Positions 15,358-28,299 of a stretch of DNA of 64,000 bases are shown here, one piece after another. The notes beneath the pieces were generated by a model. The model did no database searches and was not told the origin of the DNA. It was given only the letters and a program-made list of their open reading frames with translations. The translations under genes were made by a program, and so were the position numbers. The stretch comes from Eonycteris spelaea (taxonomy: Eukaryota; Chordata; Mammalia; Chiroptera; Pteropodidae), in contig PUFA01000181.1 in NCBI GenBank assembly GCA_003508835.1, forward strand, positions 2,170,001-2,234,000. The letters are read 5' to 3'. Each line of letters starts with the position of its first letter. The first letter of the stretch is position 1.

Positions 15358-15363
15358 AATAAA
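15358..15363 (+). terminator. VPS53: Candidate VPS53 polyadenylation signal AATAAA
   Basis: Canonical hexamer 2.3 kb after the stop codon, with a GT-rich element beginning about 40 bases downstream. A second AATAAA at 15,950 is the main alternative. Confidence 0.4.
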
Positions 15364-16984
15364 CGTTAATAATTTATACTTGATACAGAGGTCACTGCTG
15401 GTCTTATTGTGGACAGACTTCATGAGAGCTGGCTTAGAGGAGCCCAGGCTGGAGAAAGTTCTGTTGGGATCATAACAGTGAAATGGGAACCCTGAAGGAC
15501 AGGGTGCTCTGACCTTCAATTCAGTTCTGGAATCAAAGCTATCGGCACTCCTCCCTTCCTTGAAGAACACAGAACCAGTACCTAGGACTTTGCCCGCCAC
15601 CCAGAAGAGGGTGCCCGCTTTCCCATGCCCAGGGTGGCTCCTCAGTCAGACAAGCAGGTCCAAGAGCAGACCCCCAAACACCGGTGTGGCAGCTGCAGGG
15701 CAGACAGGACGGTGGGTCCGAGGCTGCTGAGCAGTGAGAGGGATGTTATACCAGCTCATCCCGAATTTCAACTGGACAGGAAAACCTAGTTCCCTGTTGA
15801 TGGAATGCTGGAGAAAATGCCAAAACCTCACAGCTGGAAATGTAATGCCACTCCCTAGGAAGAGAAATCTCTAAAATAACTAACTAGCTTGCTTGAGGGT
15901 GAAAGCAAGTGTTTCACACTTCGTGTCTACCCCAAGTGAGAATGCTAAAAATAAAATTATGAGAACTGCATCGGGCCACTTAACACAATGCCTTGGAAAC
16001 ATGGGCATATGAAAAACTGGCATGCGTGAAGAGTACTGTTGCGTTTTATATAGTAAATAAAAGTTTCCAATCTCATTCTAGTACTTATCAGGATAGACTC
16101 CTGGACCCTCAAAGTTCTATACCTATGGGAATTACCAGTTTCCTTAAAATAAAGGGATTGCTTTTTCACGTAAACATCTTTCAATTTTTCCATCTGGAAG
16201 TAATTTCTTGGTACATATTGGAGCATAAAATACTACAGTTAATTAAAGCATTACTGGATGTCATTTGCTAGGATGTATTTCCTTACCGTTGACAGAAAAC
16301 AGAACGGACTATAGGAAAGAATTAGCAAGCCCATGAACCTTGGACTCCGCTCTCAGCATCTGCCCTTCTCCCTGGTGAGATGTGCCCCTTCCTAAGGAAG
16401 CAGTGCATGAAGCAGAATGTGATGTTCATCAGCGAGTTCCTAGCACGTCCAGCTGTGGTGGAAACCCGGTCTGTAAATATGTGTAAGGTGTTCTGCTGCT
16501 GATTTGGAAACCTTGTGCTCTGAATTTCTACCCTGTTGACTTTCCCTTCTCCACATTAAAGTTCCAATCACAGCCTGCTTTTCCATGTGACTACCAGGGG
16601 ATTTCTCTCCTGTATGCCGTAAGTTAATCCCGTTTCCTTAATAACTGGGTGGGCATTCTACAGTGAACTTTTGGGAAGTCTGACATTTCTTCCAGCAGTG
16701 GAAAATCTGTTGCACCACTGCCGTTAGGTTGGCTTTGAGATATTACCTGGTTTCCATTCTTTATTTTCACCAGCCCCCACTTTAATAGGGTAGCTAGGGA
16801 TCAGTCGGGTGAGAAAAGAAACACTTCCATATAACCCACCTAAAAGAGCAGTACAAGATGATTTACCTGCCAGGATCTCTTCCTTCTCACCTACATAGTG
16901 GGGTGTAAGCAGTGGGATATGAAGAACGTGTCCATTTGTAACAAAAGCAGTTGCAGAGTGGAAACTTCTATGGAACACCTGGCC

Positions 16985-17075
16985 TCCAGGTCTGGTTCTG
17001 GCACTTTGATGTTGGGCAAGTCATTGACCCTCTGAGCCTCTGTTTTCAAGATACGTGAGAGGGGATTACAATCAG
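16985..17075 (+). repeat. MIR SINE fragment
   Basis: Core text TTGGGCAAGTCATTGACCCT and CTGAGCCTCTGTTTTC. Confidence 0.6.
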
Positions 17076-18574
17076 TAGGGCTGTGAAGTTCACACAAGAC
17101 CAGCTTATGTGCACATGGCCTGTAAGCCATAAAGCAGAATAACACGTGAAGTGTTCATTGTCACTTGCCGGGCCTGAACAAGTGGCTTGTTGGACTGGAT
17201 GGTCGCTGTGTAACACCAGGTGGGTGGGCTTGAACAAAATGGCCACGTGATGACATACCCTGCTGCTGTGTGCAGGCTGCATCCGCAGCAAGCGCCAGAA
17301 TAACTAACCATTGCCTTTTTAGGTCATGAACGTGATATCCAACTCATTCAAGAGTATTAAAAGACTCCCCATCCTCTGTCCTCCTTCTCCTGGCAGCTGC
17401 TATTTCCGTAGCACGCAGGGATAAACCTGCGGACAGAGAGGGAGCTTCCTCCCTCCTGGTGCTGTTGGCTGGACTTCCTGTTGTGGAAAATGTAGCACAT
17501 TTCCTCTGAATGCAAATTAGAGGGGTTGCCAAAGGCTTCCTTCCAAAAAAATTCTTTCGGATATGGTGTCTGGTGTCCACAGAACAGACTTCAAGTGGCC
17601 ATTCATGGCAGGGACAAAATTCTTTGCTGTACACATTTGATTTTATTTGCCCTACAATGCCCAAAAGACTCAAGAGAGATTGTCTTGGGACAGGCTGAGG
17701 TTGGCCAGCTATTGGGATTACTTTACAGTTGCCATTCAGAGTTTAGAGCTCTCCCAAGGCCAGCTGAATCTCTGTAATCAGCTGGAAAGTACTCCCTCAT
17801 CTGGCTCTTTGAATCCTCTTTGGGTATAGAGAATGCTGGGTGATAGAGTGATAATAAAGTGAACACTGTTAAATGCTTTGTCCCCTAGGAATGTTTATCA
17901 CTTAATCTGAGGGCTTCTGTAGCTTCTGCTCAGTAATCAAATGGAATTTGCACAGTTGCCCTGCCTCCTCCTGTTTTGGGTTAATTTTTCAACAAGTGCG
18001 AAATTAAGAACAGCTTCTCCACAAACCTCCCTTGACTTCTGGGGCCAAAAAAAGTATTTGCAAAGTGGGCTGCAACTTTCAGGGGTACCAGGTGAAGTGG
18101 TGGTGAGAAACTCTAGCTTCTTCCACTCGTTTGTTTGTGCTGATGGAAAAGGAAGGCACTTCTCAGGGTGAGGGGAAGCGTACCAGCTGCCAAAGAGACT
18201 GCATGCCACAGAATTCTTCACAAACTCAAGTACTGTGATTGGCTGATCGGGGCAGCCACTGAAGAGCTTTAGCAGGCAAATGGAAGAAAATGTGAAATGT
18301 ATAAAGAAACATGAGTTCACACGCAGAGATACCCCCACAACCTCATACCCCTGGCCTGTCGCATTGCTTGCACTTCCTTTAAAGAATCCCAAGCTTGGCT
18401 GGCTCTGTTGTCAGAGGAGGCTGCTGATGGCAGTTAAGGTCAAGTCTGCTTAGCCCTGGGCCTTAGCTGTTCCCAGCTACTGTCTGGCATGCAAACAATA
18501 TCTTTGATCATGATGGGGACTGAGAGGTCTGGGCCTTTCGATGCTATCTGCACACGTTGTGGGTGGGGGAGTGG

Positions 18575-18785
18575 GAACTAGTTACTGATATTTATTATAT
18601 CTTAGATACATTATGATAGCAGATAAAAATCCCTGTTTAGTAGATATGATTAGCTCCATTTTGTGGATATGGGACCTGGAGGGCAAATGACATGCCCAAA
18701 GCTAGTGGCTACTATGTGGCCAAGCCAGGATTTGGCTCAGGTCTCATTCCATCATCTGTGTGTGATCTTTGCACTACACCAGTGG
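18575..18785 (-). repeat. MIR SINE
   Basis: Antisense MIR text (CTCCATTTTGTGGATATGG, GACATGCCCAAAGCTAGTGG). Confidence 0.7.
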
Positions 18786-19273
18786 TTTTTAGATTTATAA
18801 AACAACATTAATGGGACTTTCACTCTACAAAAACAGATAACATTTTTTAATATGTTTTATGAGTTCGAATAACTTTGAAAGCAAATTGATGGGAACATTG
18901 AAACTATTTCTATAAGTAGAAAGCATTTTAAATCTAAGGTTAGGGATGACAAGTTATATATTACCAACCCCAGCTCTATTTTATTTCTGTGTTTTGCTTT
19001 GGTTGCACGGCATAGAGAAATCTTGATTTAATTCAGCCAAGAATTTGTAAATAGTATCCATTTTTTGTTTTAAACAGCCCTCCTTCCAAGCCCAGATACT
19101 CCAGTTACACAGACATGCTAGGACCTTTTATCCTAAGGACATGGACGTCAACAGCCCTGGCAATGCATGTTAACACAAAGAGCATTTTCGTAATCTTACA
19201 TTTGCACCTATAACACATCACGTTGTGTTACAGTTTTTAATATTCAGTTTATAGGTTTAAAATATGCATTCTT

Positions 19274-19456
19274 TTTTTTTTTTTTTTTTTTAGGCAAGAC
19301 AACCCTTGGTTGACCTCACAGATTGCAAGGACTTTGTCAGCTTACAAGCCCTTATTTTTTATTTTGTTTAATTTTTTTACACCTACAGCACCTGGTCTTC
19401 CTAGATGGTCATCCATCCAAGTACTAGCCAGGCCTGACCCTGCTTAGCTTCCAAGG
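19274..19456 (-). mobile_element. 5S-rRNA-derived SINE with poly(A) tail
   Basis: On the minus strand this begins with 5S rRNA sequence (about 19,456-19,380: AAGCTAAGCAGGGTCAGGCC, then TAGTACTTGGATGGATGACC, ending GTGCTGTAGGT). It continues with about 85 bases of unrelated sequence and ends in a poly(A) tail (20 T on the + strand, 19,272-19,291). It is flanked by a perfect 15-bp duplication, AAAATATGCATTCTT, at 19,259-19,273 and 19,457-19,471. It starts inside the 5S gene, lacking about the first 42 nt, but keeps the region holding the internal Pol III promoter boxes. That structure fits a mobile SINE more than a plain 5S pseudogene. Such SINEs (MEG-RS and MEG-RL) were described in fruit bats. 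Confidence 0.8.
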
Positions 19457-20599
19457 AAAATATGCATTCTTAAAGGGAAGTTAGAATCAAAACTTTGTGG
19501 AGGTCCCTCGCCCACCAAAACATCTCTGAAGAATTCTGGGTTTCCCCAGAAGTCACTTTGGAAGCCGCTGCCCTCATTAACAGCCGCTGGGTGTGGTTTT
19601 ACTGACCTTAGATGGGAGGGGGAGGTTCGGCAGTGCCCCCTTTGTACAGGAAAGTACACCATTTCATCTGAGGTTTACCACCCACTCAACAATACATCTG
19701 AACTGACACCCAGATCCTGTGCACGTAGCCCCGGGGGCCACCTCCTGGGTTGAGACAACCTGCCTTTAGAAAGCACATCAGAACGCAAGGCACGCTGTGT
19801 TCTAAGAACAGTGCAACTGGAAAGAGCAGGGGGAACTTGGGCAATGTTTAAAAGGAAGCCCGTTCTTCTTTCAAAACCCCTGTGAACCCCAAATCTGATA
19901 TCTGCGGCCTTGCACGGCTGTGTATGTAATGCCTCCCAACTTTTTCAGGACCTGAAATAAAAATTGTAACATTTATACTCCCCTTGCCTCACACTGGGGC
20001 AGATCAGTTGAAGAGGCTGATGTGCCCAGGGACTGTGGCTGCTTCAGGGCACCCCATACCTCCCCACGGCCTCAGGACTGAGGGATTGGTGTGGGCATTC
20101 GCTGGGCACTGTAGCAAGCGGCCCAGCTTTCTAGGGGGGAAGCTCTGAGCTGGAGCATCAGGGTTGGGTGGTATGTTGGTTTATTTGTTTTTAGGACTTC
20201 AGTCAAATTCCCTCATTTTGCAGATGGGAAACTGGGGCCCTGAGAGCTTCCGGTCACGTGCTGGTCCCCGCTGTGAGGGAGGACTGGCACAGTCTAAGCC
20301 AGCCTCCCATGTCCCACTTTCCACTCACCGTGCCCCTTGCCCTGGCTTGGCTTCCCTGGAGTTCACCCTCCATCCCCAGCAAGTTCCTCAGAGCTTGTCC
20401 CTTTCCTGCTTTGCCTGCAGAAGTGAGCAGGGATGTCTACACTTTCCTTGGTCCTGCCATCACCCCCCCCACATCCCCAACCCGCTCCCAGCCTCCATGT
20501 GGCTTCTCTTGTCTCATTTTTGTTACCATTTCAAATGACGTCTACAGCTACCGCCTCCATCCGCCCTCCCCCACGTGCATTTCCTCCTATTCAGCATCC

Positions 20600-20830
20600 A
20601 TCTCAACTACCTTCTAGAAACCTCTCTTGAAGTCACTGATGATCTTCTTGGGGAACTTTCATGCCTTTTGCACTCTCCATTTATTTGATGAGTTCTCCCT
20701 TAACTCCTTTGATGCTTTTCTTTCTTGGTTCCAATACTTCTTGGTCTCCTTCACTGACTTTCCTGTCCTTCTGTCCTTGACCATGACCAAGCTCCAAGGT
20801 CATAGGCCCCCTGTGGTTCTCATTCTAGAC
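20600..20830 (-). repeat. L2-like fragment (tentative)
   Basis: C/T-rich text with weak L2-type phrases such as GCACTCTCCATTTATTTGATG. Class uncertain. Confidence 0.3.
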
Positions 20831-21359
20831 TCTTTCAGAAAATGTATGTACCTATAATAGGCGTAAACACCAGCTGCGCCTTCTGAGGTTTTTCGGACAT
20901 TTAGCTCATGTCCTTCCCCTTCAGCTGACTCCAGTCCACTTGCATGTCCCATCATTAGCTCATGTGTAATATGAGCTCCCTTCCTGGAATTCCCCATCTC
21001 TAAATGGCACCACCTTCCTTTCCTAGTTCCTCAGTCTCAAAGCCACCCTTGACAACTCTCTTTGTCCACAAGTACGGCTAGTTTATCGGGAAAAAAAAAA
21101 AGAAAGTTCTTAATTACCAGTTAAGACAACAGTCACAGAAATCAAGTGAAATCTATTTTCCCTCAACAAATTAAGACTCGTTCCCATAAGGCCTGGGAGG
21201 TGGAGTTTCAGCACGTGGAAGCCCTTCTCTACCATCTCCTGGTTCGGCCCACTGAGTTCCTCTCTGCTCTGAGGGTTTCTCAGAAAGACCTGGTGTACCC
21301 TCACCCCACTGGCCTCCTCACTCACAACTGGTAACTGATGGTTCTGCGTGTTTCTGCAT

Positions 21360-22020
21360 TGCTGCTTCTGTTTTTCTTTACCTGGTAAAATATTGCATTA
21401 GTATACTAATTTTTAAAGTACAACATAAGTATTCATGTTAATAAATTAAAACAACATGGAAACATATCAGAGGTCCTACTCTCCTTCCAGACTTTCTCTG
21501 TATCTATACTGTGGGGAGAGGAGTGTTTTTGCAAACAATTACTAGTAAGCGTATTTGCATGTTGTTCTGCAGGTAATATATCTTGGACATCTTTTTCCTC
21601 AGCATATACAGATCTACTCATTCTTTTTAATGACTGCATGGTGTTTTATAGTTCGTATACGCCATTGTTGATTTAGCCAGTCTTCTATCAATTTACAAAT
21701 AAGTGGTTTCTGTTTTTTGGCTATCAGAAACACATCATCTGTGAAAATCTTTCTGTAAGTGTCTTTGCTGACTGGTGCTCACCTTTTTATAGGATACTCT
21801 CTTAAAATTGTTCTAGTCTCATTTTAAAAAGAGTAAAGGATGTGTACATTTAAAACGTTGCTAGCTCTTGCCGGAATGCCCTCTCTGAAGATTGTTTTGC
21901 TGCACACTCCGATCGGCTGTGTGCGTGTGTGCCTTCTCCACATCCTCACTTACTCTAGGTGTTTTTTCCTGCTTCTTGATCTAGAGGATGTAGTTGCAGC
22001 TCTATCTGTAGAAACGTGGT
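21360..22020 (-). mobile_element. L1-like fragment (antisense, tentative)
   Basis: AT-rich 3'-end-like text, including TGGCTATCAGAAACACATCA and GTGCTCACCTTTTTATAGG. Likely an old L1, but its class is unclear. Confidence 0.45.
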
Positions 22021-22431
22021 AAGCAAAAGTTCCTTTTTGGTTTTCATTGCACAAAATCAAACGTGACCCAACAGTACTGTGCCTTGCTGCAAGAAAGCTT
22101 TCTATTGAGCAAAAGACCTGTGGCTTCCCTCGCTGTCAGGGCTCCTGAAGGACATGCCTTATTGGTTTATTCATGAAAGCACTGGTCATCTTTGGTACAT
22201 GTAGAGAGAATAGTTTGATATTAAATTAGGCATCTTTCCTATTCTTCTTTACCTCTTCCCCTTCCCCGCCACTCCAGTAGCAGGCAGGGGGTTTATATAT
22301 ACTCTCTCCTCATGGTGATGGTATGGAGATTAAATTCTTAGCTTCTGAACTCCCGTATAGACGTTTATGATTCTATAATAGAGAGGGAACCTTTGAAAGC
22401 CGTGGCTATCAATGCAAGAGTATTGGAATGG

Positions 22432-22462
22432 TTTTTTTTTGTTTTTGTTTTTGTTTTTGTTC
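22432..22462 (+). repeat. (TTTTTG)n simple repeat
   Basis: Repeating TTTTTG units. Confidence 0.9.
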
Positions 22463-23471
22463 CTTTCCTTAGTCTAAAAGTGTACTTTAAAATTTTAAGA
22501 GCCCAAATTCAGGAGGACTTTGCATACAGTCCACACCATCATCATAGGGACAGTACATCTTGACATAAACATTTTTCTCCATTAAAGAAAAATGACCAGC
22601 AGGTGGGAATAACTACAGGGAATATGACTTATTTTAGAGACTGTAGGCCTCTGAGAAGAAATCCAAACCTTACCACTCTGGGCTGAGCCCTAGGATAAGA
22701 GAACCCCCCCCCCTTACATCTGAGGAAAATCCTGGTCTAGAAGCCCTTACCTGGCTTCTAGCAATTACCCTGGGAGACAGCAGGCCCCATGGAGGTTTTG
22801 CTGTGTTCAACACAGCACCTGAAGGATGAGAAACAGTGTCCAAGAAGGTTGTCCAGTCAGATAGGCCTAAGGAAGGATGCACCTCACAGAGTCCCTCATA
22901 CCCATTCATGGGGAGGTGGTGGCTCCCAAGCTCCCAGAAATAATGAAAGGACAGCTCATTGAGGAGACCTTTGGTTGGGACAACTAGGATTCAGAACATC
23001 GGTATATGGACATCAAAAGCAGAAGATGGCTTTCCACAGCCAAGCAGAATAAGTTATACCATCCTAGAGACCATAGGGGTAGAAAGAAGACCATGGACCA
23101 GGTCACCACAACCACCCCATCCTTGCTGCCATGATGTTATATAAGCCTCCCCGGATGTCACCCAGGCAAAAGAGAAGGATGGAGTAGTACTTACTCCAAA
23201 ACCATTATTTCCCAGAAGATAAGAAACTACACTGAGTTAGCAAGACAGTTTCCAACCTTGAGAGAAAATGGGGGCCCATGAGCTAAACTGAGTTCAATCA
23301 AAAAAAAAAAAAAAGAGAAGAGCATTAACATTTTGTAAGCCAGAGTTCATAGTCACAAAACAATACCCATTACAAGTGTGAAAGGAGAACTATCGGCTTG
23401 TCTCCATTTACTAAACGAAGGGTCCAGAAGGATAGGCCTGGCTCAGGGAAGAGGGATTTGGAATTCAAAGG

Positions 23472-23512
23472 GTTTTTGTTTGTTTGTTTGTTTGTTTGTT
23501 CGTTCGTTTTAC
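23472..23512 (+). repeat. (TTTG)n simple repeat
   Basis: TTTG units, drifting to TTCG at the right end. Confidence 0.95.
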
Positions 23513-26500
23513 TATTTGTCTCTTGGTCTAACTTGCAGGGTTCCGCTTCAATCCTAGGGCAGGAGGCAGGCATAGAGGAAGCCACGCACGCTGCTTCAGT
23601 ACCGCCCTATAAACGTAACCAGAAGGGGCAGGAGGCACTTCGCTGCAGACGACAGCACAGTTCTGGCGCCTTCAGCTACAGGGCCCTGACCCCACCGCCA
23701 GTGCTGGCAGCAGTGCCTAGGACTTTGGGCAGGGCCAGGCAAGGGGCAGAGGGGCAGTGCCCACAGCAGCATGGCTGCAGCCTCTTCTAGGTGCCTAGAT
23801 GGGGTCTCAGCAAGGACAGCTTGTTGAAGGGCTGTGGTGGGACATCGTCACACAACTCAGCAAAACCAGAGGATAGGGCAGTGGGGCAAGAAAAGAAAAA
23901 GGAAATTAACAGTAGGCATCCCATGTATACAACCAGATTTACTTATGAGCATGTGAGAGACACCTTCAGAGATTTCCAAAAATACTTGTCAGAGGTTGGG
24001 GTTACCCTGCAAAAATGCAGGACAAGAAGCAATAAAATTCCAGTAAACCCTTGCAGCCGATATGACCCGAGAAAACATGAGAAAACATGAGACATAGATA
24101 TGACCTGGGGTATCTCTCTGCTCACCCCAAGTTTTTTTCCCACCCTCGGCTAATTTTCAGTAAAGACTCAAAACTGAAAACCATTTTTCAAAGGCACGTA
24201 AATGTCTTCAGCAAGTATCAGGAGTTCCCAACAGTGCACAGCTGCAAACGACAGCCACCTCTTGCCTGTGTGTAGTCTGCTTTGAATTTGCAGTAGGAGA
24301 GGAGCACATTTATGGGTTATGGCTCCCAGGAAGGACACAGTGGGTCAGACCGCCATCGTGGAGCCAACTGGCCACCCCCATGGGCTCCCATTCTCCATCT
24401 CTTCCCACGCATCCCCTACAGACCAGATTCCCGGGTGGTCCTGAAACACCAAGGCGTCTTGAGGCTGCTTTGGACTGTGGCTGAGCAGACCAGCCACTTT
24501 TTCCCCAGGGATAATGACAACATACCCTTCTATCATGACTTTCAGCCAAAGAGCCAAGGGTCTTCACTTCAATTGCTCAACTAAAGGCTATTTTTCTGGG
24601 CTGCAAGTCCTTGTCCAGTGTGAATACGCAGAACGGGGCCAGGAGTGCAAGTGCATTGATGCAGTTCCAAGGAGGCCATGTGCCCTAGCTCTTTGCAAAA
24701 TCCCATCTGGGTTTTATTTTGCAGAGTCCACGGCTCCTTTCTGTGTAACTAGGGAGTGTTTGGGAGACTAACTCTCCGCTTACAAATAGGAGGCCTCGGG
24801 GGTGGAGCCTGTACTTGACTGGGGTCCTGGGTTTGTCACACAGGGGCCATCAGCCTGACTTCGCCCTAAGCTGCATTTGGTGTCTGGGTTGGTGTCGCCA
24901 CCGGGGCTGGGTCAGATCTTATGTCCCCACCTAACTTGGTGGTCTCCCAGTTGAAAAAAATCAGAAAAGGAGCTGGCCTGTTCTCTCAGGCCCACTTCGC
25001 TCTTTAATGGCCAGCCAGAACTACGTTTTTTCCCTTGGCCCTATCTGGATCATGCCACCTCTGTGAGCGCCAGGGGCTCACGCTGTCCACCCACCTCACC
25101 GGTGCCTGTGCGCACACTCCTGTGGGCTGTGTCATGACCCCGTACATCTTTTTAATTCCGTTCCTTTCTTTATTGAATTTGGCAGGTCCCTTTCCACGTT
25201 CTTTGAAAACCATAACCTTAATCTTAAAATACTTAAGGAAACAAAATAAAGTTCTATTTTGTAAAGCCTTTTGGTTGACCTGGGTACATAGGAAGGAAAG
25301 GGGGACCTGATTCAGTAATAAGGCAAATCCACAGCAGCATGATCCCCAGAACACCGGGACTCAGGGGGCTGGGACTGCAAGGTAGCGCAGGCACTGGCCG
25401 CGAGCCAGCATGTTGGAGCCAGCAGTGTTTTTAATCCGCTTTCTGGCTGGGTTGACTGAAGACAAGCTGTTCTAAAACAATAAGCAGCAGCCATGTGGGG
25501 GTCTTGCCCTGTTCTTGTCTGACTCAACTCCCATTCGGGCATCGGCTTAATTTAGTGCAGAAAAAGGGAAAATGAAGGATTGGCATTCATTGTTAGGCAG
25601 CTTTTTTCCTCAGGCCCTGCCGGGAAAGAACTCAAGCCAGAAGCCAAGTCCTATGAGGACACTGGTCTCTGACCAGGCAGGGTGACGATGACCCCGTTTG
25701 AAAGAACGGCTTTGAGAAATGGCCACTCTGTTCAGGCTCTGTGATCTCGCTTTGGTTTGTGTAACTCACTCCTGATTTCTAGGTGCACCTCAGCTGCTCC
25801 TCAAAAGAAGGCCTGTCTTCGAAGCTGGATCAGGAGGGAGTAAAGGTGGAATCCGTGGTCTTTCCCAAGCTTTAGTTGGAGTTTTTTAAAGACACATCTG
25901 TTAGAAAGCAATCTGGAATAAGATGGAGGACAATCATGAGCGCAGGCAGTGGGCTCTTCCCAAGGACTCATTGCCCAGGGCTGAGGAACCACAGCCAACC
26001 TCCAGGGTCTGAGCTGCACAGCTCCCACATAGTTACGAAGGGAGTCCCCTGTTCTCCCACCTAGAAGGACTCAGGGCAGGTTGAAGTTGATGGTTTCTGT
26101 TGTAAGAACACCTCTGCGCAGCTCCACCAGGACTGCCATGAGCTTTCAACAATGCCGGTGTGGGCAGGATGCCTAGCCAGGACGAAGGTGCTCCCCACCT
26201 TCTGCTTGATTCCCATGTAGCTTCCAGTCAGCTCAGACTTATCTTTGAGCTCCTTGAAAACAGTCTGGACAAGAGTGGACAAACCTGGGGTCCCTCCTCA
26301 TTGTCTTTTGATTGGCTCAAGAGAATTCTGAGAGTCACAGAAGATCAGACTTTGGTGTAGCTTATTGGGTGAAAGGCACCTGATTGATTCAGGGGAGTCT
26401 ATATGGGACCATGCACTCCTACTTCTCTGTCAGTGCCAGGTCCTGGGACTGGATCCCTCCTCAAGCCCCTCGAGTTTCTTGTATATCAATGCAAAGCTCC

Positions 26501-27558
26501 TCCATAGGGAAGGAGGCCATGATGGGTACTTTTTTCTGAGGCCTGAGAATCTGGGCTCATGAAGCCCTTCTGGAGACGGGGAGAGGCCATTCTTGGAGAT
26601 CAGACAGAACTTTTATAGGATGGAGGTCAGTGTATGGATGCTTCCTGGGCCCAGTTTGAGGGCCGAGATGCCCATGTGAAATCCTGGGCCAGCTGCTTAA
26701 TGACCCCACTGCCAGGAAGGAAGGGGTGCCTCAAAGATGTCCCTTTGATCTTCCCAGACCCTGCAAGGCTGGCGGTGTCACACGGCCTTGCTCATCTGGG
26801 CAGAATTCCCCTCAAAGAGTGGCAATGGGTTTTAGCAGGTTCAGGTGGAGACCCCTCCCAAGCTCTCCACAACAATCTACACTTTGATGGAGAGACCAGC
26901 TACACTGGCCTAGTGCAGTGACCTTCCTCAGTCTCATTCTCCACCTCTTCCAAGCTGATGACCTTGAAGGCTACCACCTCCTTGGAGCGTTTGCCATCTT
27001 CTTAGACACCTTTCCCAACCTGTCCAAGCTTCGAGGAGAGTTCTCAGGATTTACCTGGGAATTCTGGTGGGCAAATTCCCTTCAGGACACTGAGTCCTCC
27101 CACCACCAACAGACCACCCTCTCCACAACCCCAGGAAACACTTTGATTCCTCCTGGGATGCCCTGAGTGGGGGTAGCCTGGTGTGTTCAGATGGTGGAAT
27201 CAACAGGGGTAGAGAGGTGTAGCTACATAGTTGGCCCAACCTCTAAGACCCATTGCTTACAGTACGTCTTTGTGCTAACCATTAATCCAGTACTATGATT
27301 CTGTAAATATTCCCACAGGTCCTAAATGAAGGAACAACCTCCCAGCACACAGGTATATACCATGGGGTATATGATTCGAGGCAAGCTGCCTTATACTAGC
27401 TGTGTGACTTGGGTCAGGTCAGGTCAAGTTCCTCCTCTACTTCTTTACCTGAAAATAATGAGTGAGGAGGGTAGAATAACTCAATTTTGCCAGCAAATCT
27501 CTAACACCTACCCGCTCTAAATTCTGACTTTAACTGGTTGAAAGTAGGACAAGTAACC

Positions 27559-27590
27559 TTTGTTTTGTTTGGTTTTGTTTTGTTTCATGG
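27559..27590 (+). repeat. (TTTTG)n-like simple repeat
   Basis: Irregular TTTTG and TTTGG units. Confidence 0.8.
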
Positions 27591-28299
27591 CGGGGACATA
27601 CTCTAGGCTGCCATTGTGTGGCATGCACAGAGCCCACCTCTCATCTAGTTAGGGAAGTCCCCTAGCCCCAGGGGCAGGATTCCTCTTTAAAGCTGGCACT
27701 TTCCAGTTAGGTCTGGGCACAGTTCCAGCTTGAGGCTCTTAGCTGAACACCCACCCAAATTCCCTAGTTTAGGGTGGCTGGTGGGGGGGGGGGAGTATCC
27801 TATACTTACTGCTAATCATAGAGCTCTGTGAGAAATAGTGCTGCTTTGAGAACAGCCAGTTCTACAGCTGGCAGCTACTGAAAGGAGTGTCCGCTCAGAT
27901 AGGGTCTCTCTGTCAAACTAAAGAAGAGGCGAGAAATCCCCAGTCTGTGTTTTAGATGGGAACTTCTATTAGTGAAGAGCAGTGGGCCCCACCAAGGAGC
28001 CCCCAGCCCTTCAGACAGCTCTTGGGCAGCCTGCTGAGCTTGATTATCTTTTTCAAGGTCCCAGTCTGTGCCCACCTTAGATACTTCTTGCTTGGTGTGG
28101 CCACAGCCCGTTCAGCTGAGCCGTCAGGCCAGGGAGTGGTGTCCCTGCGGGAGTCCCTGAGGATAAACGGAGTAGGCCCTCTTTTCCTGCGGGGCAGAAA
28201 TGAGAGCCAGAGGCAGACTGAGAGCCCGCCCTGCTAAGCCAAGAGGAGGCTGGAACCATATGAAGCGCATTAACTATTAATAATTTCCAGTTGTTTGCT

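Larger units (their letters stand above)
13017..15980 (+). other. VPS53: VPS53 3' UTR (extent uncertain)
   Basis: Sequence after the VPS53 stop contains no coding region I can support. Canonical AATAAA hexamers occur at 15,358-15,363 and 15,950-15,955. The first is followed by a GT-rich stretch (CTGGTCTTATTGTGG), which is a reasonable cleavage context. Which one is used cannot be decided from sequence alone, so the right boundary is an upper estimate. A CpG-dense patch sits inside this region at 14,399-14,446. Confidence 0.5.
16230..28270. other. Intergenic region between VPS53 and RFLNB
   Basis: No protein-coding exon can be supported here. All open frames are short, lack splice-consistent conservation that I recognise, and overlap others. 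Recognisable content is two MIR copies, a 5S-derived SINE, an antisense L1 fragment at about 21.4-22.0 kb, simple repeats, and an L2-like stretch near 20.6 kb. The parts 22.5-28.2 kb look like mostly unique sequence; regulatory elements for RFLNB could lie here but cannot be called by eye. Confidence 0.6.

Noticed and set aside
19380..19456. Functional 5S rRNA gene.
   Set aside because: It lacks about the first 42 nt of 5S, has substitutions, and sits in a poly(A)-tailed insertion with target duplication; it is a SINE.
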